Source of the DNA: a virus | Virus record (IMG/VR): IMGVR_UViG_3300024513_000087 | Span: 1 to 23,760 of that record | Direction: 5' to 3' (one strand) | DNA length: 23,760 bases | In this document: piece by piece, positions 1-8,300 of the stretch | Numbering within the stretch: position 1 is the stretch's first letter | Layout: every line of letters starts with the position of its first letter | Notes under the pieces: model-generated | Database searches by the model: none | What the model was told of the DNA's origin: nothing | The model's input: the letters and a program-made list of their open reading frames with translations, nothing else | Translations under genes and position numbers: made by a program

Positions 1-143
1 TTACTAAAATCAGATGGGCCGTCAGCATTGTTAAGTGGGTCTATAATATCGTTTTCTATAATCATCCTTAACTTACCAGAAACAGTAATAAATATTTTGC
101 CGTTTCTAAAAGTTAACCCATCATACATTTTAATGTCGGCCAT
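1..143 (-). CDS. Hypothetical protein, 3' end cut by window edge
   Basis: A reading frame begins with ATG at 143 and runs off the left edge after 47 codons. The visible protein begins MADIKMYDGLTFRNGKIF and continues with short alternating hydrophobic and polar stretches that suggest beta strands. It starts 10 bases after the stop of the small gene upstream, and that stop region (GGAATAAAAA) supplies only a weak ribosome binding site. It lies last in the fibre and lysis-like gene series, so a small virion or tail accessory protein is possible. I do not recognise the family, and no function can be assigned from 47 residues. Confidence 0.55.
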   Translation of the reverse strand, partial: MADIKMYDGLTFRNGKIFITVSGKLRMIIENDIIDPLNNADGPSDFS

Positions 144-153
144 TTTTTATTCC

Positions 154-315
154 TTATTGGATTAACTTTATTTCTTTATTTTCAAAATTAGTTGAGCAAG
201 TTGAATAAGAATTTGTTTTTCCAAAAACTATATACTCCGTAAGCATCGGAGTTTCTGAAACCTGTACAATACCTTGATTAATTAATATTTCAAAATTAAC
301 TTCTTGCTGGTTCAT
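154..315 (-). CDS. Small hypothetical protein, 53 aa
   Basis: An ATG at 315 opens a 53-codon frame ending with TAA at 154. Upstream on the coding strand is AGGTAAGGGAAGAAC, a usable purine-rich ribosome binding site. The frame overlaps the last 20 bases of the holin-like gene, the same kind of coupled junction seen between other genes of this strand. The protein starts MNQQEVNFEILINQGIVQVS and has one cysteine, no membrane segment and no motif I recognise. Small size makes the call less certain, but it fills the only gap between its neighbours, is in the right orientation and has a suitable start. Confidence 0.5.
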   Translation of the reverse strand: MNQQEVNFEILINQGIVQVSETPMLTEYIVFGKTNSYSTCSTNFENKEIKLIQ

Positions 316-586
316 GTTCTTCCCTTACCTGTCTTTTAAGAGCTTGTATTTCTCTTGTATTTAATAATACTTGATTAAGTATTTCAAGGCTTTTATTCTG
401 AGTATTAACTACAGTATCTATTCCTTCTTCTAACTTATTTAAAAACTCTATGTGTCTTTCTTGCATTGGCAATATGACTTTTTCGCCTAGCCACATCCCA
501 GATTTATAAGCACACCATACAAAAAATACTAAAAATGAAAAAGAAACACCAAATCTTTCTACTAAAGTTATAAATGTTTCGCTCAT
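296..586 (-). CDS. Small membrane protein, holin-like (UviB/BhlA type)
   Basis: A 96-residue protein with one hydrophobic segment at about residues 10-33 (FGVSFSFLVFFVWCAYKSG is its core). A long charged helix follows, predicted to form a coiled coil from about 40 to 85, with a basic and acidic tail. This plan matches small phage holins and the UviB/BhlA group, which have one N-terminal membrane helix and a cytoplasmic coiled coil and permeabilise the host membrane late in infection. The start at 586 has GGAG eight bases upstream. It lies downstream of the fibre genes, a common place for lysis genes, but no endolysin is visible in the window, so lysis is inferred. It could instead be another small membrane protein. 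Confidence 0.5.
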   Translation of the reverse strand: MSETFITLVERFGVSFSFLVFFVWCAYKSGMWLGEKVILPMQERHIEFLNKLEEGIDTVVNTQNKSLEILNQVLLNTREIQALKRQVREEHEPARS

Positions 587-628
587 TTTCTATTCTCCGA
601 GTGATTTGTTACGCTAATTAATACACCA

Positions 629-940
629 TTAGAGAACGCCCTTAGTTTTACCAATTTTATCAATTGCGTATAAAAACATACCTACAGCTTGAGCCACCTC
701 TGTATCAGCAGCAGCTTCTGCATAAATATCATCTATATTCATGGTTATGGTATGTTCCGGCTTGTCAGAAAGAATCCAAGTACCATCCTCATTTTTCTTT
801 CCACGCTGAAATATAATTCTAGCCTGAGCGGGGCGAGTTATACCCTCACCAACAAAAGTCATTTGTTTAATGACCCAGTTATTATAAACGATTGCTTCGG
901 ATGCTGGAATTTGTACTGGAGTGCTTGCATTAATTAACAT
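629..940 (-). CDS. Hypothetical phage protein, 103 aa
   Basis: A 103-residue soluble protein beginning MLINASTPVQIPASEAIVYN. The middle contains a strand-rich segment with the pattern ARIIFQRGKKNEDGTWIL, and the C-terminal half is helical (DIYAEAAADTEVAQAVGMFL). There is no signal peptide or membrane segment. The start at 940 is one base after the stop of the DUF4376-like gene (TAAaATG), with AGAGG upstream, so the two are translationally coupled. Its position among fibre-associated genes suggests a small virion or tail accessory protein, but I do not recognise the family and assign no function. Confidence 0.7.
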   Translation of the reverse strand: MLINASTPVQIPASEAIVYNNWVIKQMTFVGEGITRPAQARIIFQRGKKNEDGTWILSDKPEHTITMNIDDIYAEAAADTEVAQAVGMFLYAIDKIGKTKGVL

Positions 941-941
941 T

Positions 942-1466
942 TTAAACCTCTGGTTCTATGGTTGTAATTGATAAAATTTCTTCAATAGTAGAAGCATTTT
1001 GTACAGCTCTTCTTTTTGCAGCAAAAATTTTAGAAACATTGCTTCTAAATGCCCCATACTGCAACATAAAAATAGTCATTGACTGAATATCAGGAAATAC
1101 AATTTCTTGATTATCTAGAGTAATAATTGGTGGTATTGGATAGCCTAAATTCGATGCCTCTTTTGCCATGGCAAAATTTGCCGATAAAAGGGCTACATCT
1201 TCTGCGGATATGCCCAAAACGCCCTGTCCAGAATTCCAACCTTGAGCGATGGTTTGGCCCCATTCGTCATCAATTTGAGCCAGTTTTTCCAGCTTTGCTT
1301 TTTCAAATGGCCATTGAGAAACAACTTCCTGAGCAGCTTGTTTCTGCTCATCTGTGGCTTCTTCTTTATAATCAATTCTGAAATTCCCATTTCCTAAATC
1401 CCCAATTCCATCTATCGGGCATACTTTTGAAATGGATTCAGATAAGGTAGATAAATATATTAACAT
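942..1466 (-). CDS. DUF4376-like tail/fibre-associated protein
   Basis: About 174 residues. The N-terminal third holds a short strand region with a GDLGNGNFRIDY segment and a charged helix rich in Gln, Glu and Ala. The rest is mostly helical, with a central segment ISAEDVALLSANFAMAKEAS and a C-terminal helix containing FAAKRRAVQNASTIEEI. The helical C-terminal half resembles the DUF4376 group found in phage tail-fibre proteins and fibre-assembly proteins; this is a pattern judgement, not a search. I prefer ATG at 1466: it has GGGAG seven to eight bases upstream and overlaps the previous stop by seven bases. The alternative GTG at 1472 lies almost on top of that binding site. A role in tail or fibre assembly is inferred from neighbours. 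Confidence 0.6.
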   Translation of the reverse strand: MLIYLSTLSESISKVCPIDGIGDLGNGNFRIDYKEEATDEQKQAAQEVVSQWPFEKAKLEKLAQIDDEWGQTIAQGWNSGQGVLGISAEDVALLSANFAMAKEASNLGYPIPPIITLDNQEIVFPDIQSMTIFMLQYGAFRSNVSKIFAAKRRAVQNASTIEEILSITTIEPEV

Positions 1467-2371
1467 ATCCACACTCCCAACATTTTACTTGCCTCGTTTG
1501 CACCAGCAACATTTATAGTTCCTGTTGCACTACCAGAGTATTCAAGCCATGCGATATAATTATAGCCAGTTTGTGGCATAGAACTCATATTGCTATGCCT
1601 TTGATGAAACCAAGTCAAAGTTCCGGTGGCATAGCCTTGGCCACTTGAAGTATAAGTTGGTATTCCTGAAGTTGTATTTAAAGCAGCACTTGGATAATAA
1701 GCAGAAATGGCCGTTGTTGCATAAGTATTTACAGTTAAGTTGCAAGATACTGAATCTAAAGCAATTCCGGCTACAAATTCTATTTTGTTATTTGAATTAT
1801 TATTGGCGTATCTCCAAGCTGCTGTAGTATAAGTCCAAGCACCAGTAGTCTCGTAAACATAAATATTCTTGGAAACTCTATTATTAAAATTCCAAACCAA
1901 TCTTTTGGTTGCAGAATCTTCCGTAGTAGTGGTAGAAGTCGTGCGAATTGTTCCCAAGTATCTTCTAGTTAATGCACCTGTTTTTAAATACACACCGTTG
2001 GTCATGGTTAATGATGTGGCCCTCGTTGTATCATTAGTCCACGCTGTTAATTCTAGAGTTAGCGTTCCGGCGTTGTTGTACAAAAAAACATCGTAGTTTC
2101 TAGCTGATATAAGAGTTCCTAAAGCCAAAGACCGTTGCGTAAATGTATAAGTAGACCAATTAGTTCCATCATAAAGACTGATACGATCACCATTATATGG
2201 TGTGTAATAGATTGTTGTTTTGCTTGTCTGATCAGAAGTGGATACTGGCACTCCGCTTTCTAGTGTAAGTCTGCCAGAAGCAGTATTAGTAACCCAAGAG
2301 CCACCAGTCGAATCGGTTAAAGAATTTACGCCAGATATAACTGCTGTTTTATTGTTAATTGCTATAGCCAT
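1460..2371 (-). CDS. Conserved phage tail/fibre structural protein, beta-rich
   Basis: A 303-residue protein rich in Thr, Ser, Asn and Tyr, typical of beta-structured virion proteins. Residues about 30-200 follow a layout I recognise from many uncultured phage fibre loci: a segment like GRLTLESGVPVSTSDQTSKT, then YYTPYNGDRISLYDG, then NYDVFLYNNAGTLTLELTAW, and TRRYLGTIRTTSTTTTEDSA. The family is usually annotated only as a hypothetical or tail protein, and its biochemical role is unknown. The start codon overlaps the fibre stop by one base (TAATG), so the two are probably made together in a fixed ratio. It may be a capping, receptor-binding or accessory subunit of the fibre; that part is inference. 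Confidence 0.75.
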   Translation of the reverse strand: MAIAINNKTAVISGVNSLTDSTGGSWVTNTASGRLTLESGVPVSTSDQTSKTTIYYTPYNGDRISLYDGTNWSTYTFTQRSLALGTLISARNYDVFLYNNAGTLTLELTAWTNDTTRATSLTMTNGVYLKTGALTRRYLGTIRTTSTTTTEDSATKRLVWNFNNRVSKNIYVYETTGAWTYTTAAWRYANNNSNNKIEFVAGIALDSVSCNLTVNTYATTAISAYYPSAALNTTSGIPTYTSSGQGYATGTLTWFHQRHSNMSSMPQTGYNYIAWLEYSGSATGTINVAGANEASKMLGVWIC

Positions 2372-5300
2372 TAGCCTGTTACCTCAACTGTATCAACTTT
2401 TGCTACCCATCTTATTGTTTTTGACGCTTCTCCAGTAACAAGTATTTTTAAACTTCCGTATGCAGTATCTGCTACAGCATCAACAGACCAAGAACTATCT
2501 CCACCTATTGTAGTTATAATTATACTGCCAACTAAAGCTGTGGTTCCAGCAGTAGCATTTCTATCAATAACTCCTTCAATCTTCCAACCAGCAGATTCAT
2601 CATTTGCATCTGTTCTTCTAGCAACTATTAATGCAGAAAATGCATAAGTTGTATCATTAGGTAATGACAAATGATTATATGTGTCTTGCGCCGATCCATC
2701 AGAAGTCATTACTGTCTGGGTTCCATTGGTAGTTGAACATCTTAAAGTCACGGTTCTTGATTGTGCATCTCCGGCAGATGAAAATGCTCCACTTGATAAA
2801 GCAAACGCACTTCCTGTTAAAGATCTTGTAGTTGCATTTGCTCCAGCAGAAATAAATCCATTAATACTAAAAGATCCATTTGCTTCTAAGGTAGCTATAT
2901 TAGTTGTTCCGGCATACCATTTAAAATAATTAGTTGTAGTTGGAATAGAAAACCACAAGGTATTCATTTCTATACCAAGTGCATAATCTACTGTTGTAGA
3001 GGAAACTTCTGGCCATAGGACTATTTTTGTTCCAGAACTTCTTGTATTGAATGACGGCGCAGCATATCCATTAGCGCCAAAATCTATTCTATTTCCACCA
3101 GAACCATCTAGATAAATTTGTCCTCCGCCATCAGATGCATTATTTGCAAGATTTGATACAAATCTTCCAGTATAATCAAAGTAAGAATAAGTGGTAGCTC
3201 CAGTAGAATTTCTAAAATCTAATAAGTTGGCAGTTTGTGAGTTTGCCCCAAATATTCCTAATGGTGTTTGACTTGCTGATGTTGCATAAGCTCCGGTATC
3301 AATTCCAGAAGTTGCCTGATATTCTAATCCAACAGCACCAGCAAAAGATCCAGCGCCATCATTATATTGGAAATAATATTGAGAACCTCCAGGAGATGAA
3401 TTGCTACCTTGATCACCTTGACTACCCTGATCTCCTTGATAACCTTGATCGCCCTGAGATCCTTGATCCCCCTGACTGCCTTGAAATCCTTGGGAACCTT
3501 GAACGCCTTGAAAACCTTGATATCCTTGAAAACCTCTTAGTCCTTGAATACCTTGATTTCCTTGAAACCCCTGACTACCTTGTGATCCAGTCGCACCTTG
3601 ATTTCCTTGTGACCCAGTAGAACCTTGACTACCCTGTGATCCAGTTGCGCCTTGATTACCCTGTGATCCAATAGATCCTTGACTACCTTGTGGTCCAGTT
3701 GCACCTTGATTTCCTTGTGATCCAGTAGCACCTTGATATCCTTGATACCCTTGTGATCCAGTATTACCTTGATATCCTTGATTGCCTTGTGAACCAGTAG
3801 AGCCTGTATTTCCTTGATAGCCTTGGCTACCTTGTACCCCATTATTTCCTTGGTTGCCTTGCGAGCCAGTATTGCCCTGATACCCTTGATTTCCTTGAGG
3901 TCCAGTTAACCCCTGATAACCTTGTGACCCATTGTTTCCTTGGTTGCCTTGATAACCTTGTGGGCCAACTTGAGTATATAAAACTTGAGTAGCTGTTAAT
4001 ATAATACTTGGAATTGCTGGGGCAGGAGAAGCAGCAGCTACATATTGTAAAGAAACATCAGTATTAGTTGCTTGCCAAGCTAGTTCTAGATAATCACCAG
4101 CATTAAGTTTTAAAACAAAATTAACTGTTCCAATAGCATGACCATCAGTTCCACCATGGCTTTCTACAACACTCCACTTGCTATCAGTATCAGATACATT
4201 TGAACCATTCTTTTTAAGCCATATACTAGCGTCTTGTATTTGAACATTAGCATTAACTAACTGTACAGAAAATATAATGCTATAAACACCAGAATAAGCA
4301 AATGTTATTCTTGAATTAGATACTACACTAACTCCATTATTATCAGCGTCTGAATTGTTGTAGGTTATAAGATATTCTGTATTTGCTGTAGTTATAAATT
4401 GATCTTGTGTAGACCAAAAAGATCCCCAATAACCTAATGCTCCACCAGCACCAGTAGCGCCAGTTGTACCTTGACTTCCCTGACTTCCCTGTGGTCCTGT
4501 TATAGAAGCTCCTTGATAACCTTGAAGACCTACACTACCTTGACTTCCTTGACTGCCTTGATAGCCAGAACCTTGATTTCCTTGAAAACCCTGTGAACCT
4601 TGGTCACCTTTGCTTAAAACTAACTGCCAATTAGATGGATATGATGGTGGAATATATCCAGCTGCACCAATATAAACTGTCATTACATATAAAGAACCAT
4701 CATATGTAACTGCTTGACCTACTGAATAGGTAACTCCATTATTATAAGATCCTAAATAATCAAATATTTCTGGGCCTTGTGATCCTTGGAAACCTTGATT
4801 GCCTTGATCACCTTGTGAACCTTGTTCACCTTGAAAACCTTGGCTACCTTGATCACCCTGTGAACCTTGTTCACCTTGAAAACCTTGGTTACCTTGGTCA
4901 CCCTGTGACCCTTGTTCACCTTGGAAACCTTGGTTACCTTGGTCACCCTGTGACCCTTGTTCACCTTGGAAACCTTGGTTACCTTGGTCACCCTGTGACC
5001 CTTGTTCACCTTGGAAACCTTGATTGCCTTGATCACCCTGTGACCCTTGTTCCCCTTGAAAACCTTGATTACCTTGGTTACCCTGTGATCCTTGTTGCCC
5101 TTGGAAACCTTGGTTACCTTGTGAACCTTGTGAACCTTGTATACCTTGAAAACCTTGATTACCTTGATGCCCCTGTGATCCTTGTTGTCCTTGCAATCCT
5201 TGATAACCTTGCGGACCTGTTGCTGGATTAGAAACTAAAGTTGTATGAATATGCGTTTGAGTATTATCACGAAACTCAAAAGTGGCAGAACTATTATTTT

Positions 5301-8300
5301 GTCTTATATTTACATATATTTTTATTCTCAATCTTTTAGTTAAATCTGGCAAAATTGTAGCAGGAACAACGAGATCTGAAACTACTAATGATTGAGTTGT
5401 TAAAATAGCAGAAGCTGATGAAGATGAACCTTGTATAATTAGTGTTTCATTGCTTGTGCCATCTGAATCTACATAATAAATACCATAATGCATAGTCGGC
5501 ACTTGGCCAGTAGTGCTTGAAAGTGCATATAAATTTAATTCCCAAACACCAGAAGTTATAACTGTTGAAGTTAAAGCGCCAACTTGAGTCGTAAATGTTC
5601 CAACCAAATAATTATTTGCTATATTTAAACTACCAGTTGTAATTGTGGTTTGTGTTCCGGCATTTACACTCGTTAATAATTCTCCAGTTTGCGGATATGA
5701 TCCACCGGTAGTATCAAAAAATAAAACTAAACCGCCACTAACACCGGCGTTTCCTTGAAAACCTTGATTACCCTGTAATCCTTGACTTCCTTGTAAACCT
5801 TGGTTGCCTTGATTGCCCTGTGATCCTTGAGTACCTTGAAAACCTTGGTTACCTTGGAATCCTTGATATCCAGAATCGCCCTTATCTCCAGTTCTTGCAA
5901 AAGTAAGTAATACTTCATCATCATTAGAAAATGTTCCGCTTCCAGATAAATAAGAAATTGTAACATCAAAAAAACTAGGTTCTTCTTCTGAGGAATTGCT
6001 TATAGTATAAAGTGCAAATACTGTAGAGTCATTTTTCTTAGATAATTTAAAATGACCTTTTATAGTGCTTGTTGAAGCAGAGATTGTATTTAAGAATAGC
6101 GAAAGATCTATGTTTGCATTATTTGGATTATCATCAATTATAACATGCGTAGCTGATGCAAGAGAAGCGTTATTAAATCTTATATAATTGTCACCTGGGT
6201 CGTTGATTGAGTAATTATTTGTGTCTATTTTATATTCAACTGTTACGCCACCAAAGCTACCAGTTGATCCCTGATATCCTTGGCCACCTTGATTTCCTTG
6301 AAAACCTTGTTCACCTTGTGAACCTTGTTCCCCTTGGAAACCCTGACTACCTTGATCACCTTGTGATCCCTGTTCCCCTTGAAAACCTTGGTTACCTTGA
6401 TCACCCTGTGACCCTTGTTCTCCTTGGAAACCTTGGTTACCTTGGTCACCTTGTGACCCTTGTTCGCCTTGAAAACCTTGGTTACCTTGGTCACCTTGTG
6501 ATCCCTGTTCCCCTTGGAAACCTTGGTTACCTTGATCACCCTGTGACCCTTGTTCACCTTGGAAACCCTGATTACCTTGATCACCTTGTGATCCCTGTTC
6601 CCCTTGGAAACCCTGATCACCCTGTGACCCTTGTTCTCCTTGGAAACCTTGGTCACCTTGTGATCCTTGTTCCCCTTGGAAACCTTGATTGCCTTGATCA
6701 CCCTGTGAACCTTGTTCCCCTTGGAAACCCTGATCACCTTGTGATCCTTGTTCTCCTTGAAAACCCTGATCACCTTGTGATCCTTGTTCCCCTTGAAAAC
6801 CTTGATTACCCTGTGATCCTTGTTCTCCTTGAAAACCCTGCTCGCCTTGTAATCCTTGATTTCCTAATAAACCTTGATTCCCTTGAAATCCTTGATTACC
6901 TTGATTTCCTTGGTTACCTTGAAACCCTTGGTTGCCTTGAAGACCCTGATTACCTTGGTTACCCTGCGACCCTTGAAAACCTTGGTTACCTTGAAATCCT
7001 TGTTGTCCTTGAGATCCTTTAATAGGACCAACATTTTGCCAATAAACAGGACTTGATCCTGTATAAACAACACCGTCACCTATTGCAGCGGAACCATTAG
7101 ATGGATTTGGACATGCTTGAGAAGCAGTTCCTTGTGCTGTTGATGTAAGTAGCCACATATCACCAAGTACAGCACCAGAAGTTTCATTATTAAATATATT
7201 TTCCCAAGTATCAGATCCCTGTATGGTAACTCCTGCTCCAGTCTGTCCTTGACTACCTTGAATACCTTGGTTTCCTTGAAATCCTTGATTTCCTTGATAA
7301 CCTTGTGAACCTTGTATTCCTTGTGAGCCTTGTATTCCTTGGTTACCTTGAAAACCTTGAAATCCTTGATTGCCTTGTTCTCCTTGAGATCCTTGGTTTC
7401 CTTGAGATCCTTGAGATCCTTGACTACCTTGAGAACCTTGATTCCCTTGAAAACCTTGGCTACCTTGGTTTCCTTGAAAACCCTGTCTACCTTGAAATCC
7501 TTGATTACCTTGAAACCCTTGATTTCCTTGCAACCCTTGAAAACCTTGCGAACCTTGAAAACCTTGATCGCCAACTAAAACAAAAGATACAGAAATTAAT
7601 TCATTTGCGATTAAAGAAAACCCAGCACTAGATTGAACATGAGAAACATTAAAAGAACCATATGTTCCATTAACTGTAGTAGAAGATGTTATTTTAAATA
7701 CTGTAAACTTTGAAGGATTTGTTATTGATTGAATAAACAATATTGATTTTGTAGAATTTGTAGAATTGTCAAAAAGACTATATATCTCATGAACTTCATT
7801 TCCATTAATATCATAAGCACTTAAACTTAATGTTGTTGCAGAAGATATAGTGAGGTTGTTGAATCTTAACTGAGATGGTGTTGGAACACCGGAGATAGAA
7901 GTGCTATATATATATTTAATTGATGGGGCATTTATACCTTGATAGCCTTGATAGCCAAGCTCGCCTGTTATATTAACATCCCATATACTTGCGCTTCCAG
8001 TTCCTGTTACATAATCAACATCTACAGTTATTTCATTTGTTACTGGATTTGTAGAAGTTACTTTTCCTTCTAAAAAATCATCATTATTAGTAATGTCAAC
8101 TATTCTTACTCTTACGCCAGCCCTAAATGATAATATATTAGAAATTACTAATGTTTTTAATCCGATTGTTTTTGTTAATGTTGATAAAGATTCAGAAAAA
8201 CCAAATGAAAAACCCTGAGAACCTTGAACACCTATAATTCCTTGTTCGCCTTGAAACCCTTGATTTCCTTGATTTCCTTGCGAACCCTGTGAACCCTGCG

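Noticed and set aside
4774-5217. CRISPR-like array
   Set aside because: Units are directly adjacent without unique spacers, are in frame with the protein and code for collagen triplets.
6243-6773. Minus-strand frame in the collagen block with Lys/Val-rich repeats
   Set aside because: It is a frame-shifted reading of the same repeat inside the fibre gene, with no separate ribosome binding site. Similar frames at 3537-3842, 4752-5036 and 7080-7574 have the same cause.
6207-7022. Long plus-strand reading frame (271 codons) rich in Leu, Gly, Asp and Pro opposite collagen block 3
   Set aside because: It is the mirror of the nine-base Gly-X-Gln repeat: the CCTTG-rich strand lacks stop codons by composition. 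The product is low-complexity, and shorter frames of the same kind lie opposite the other blocks.
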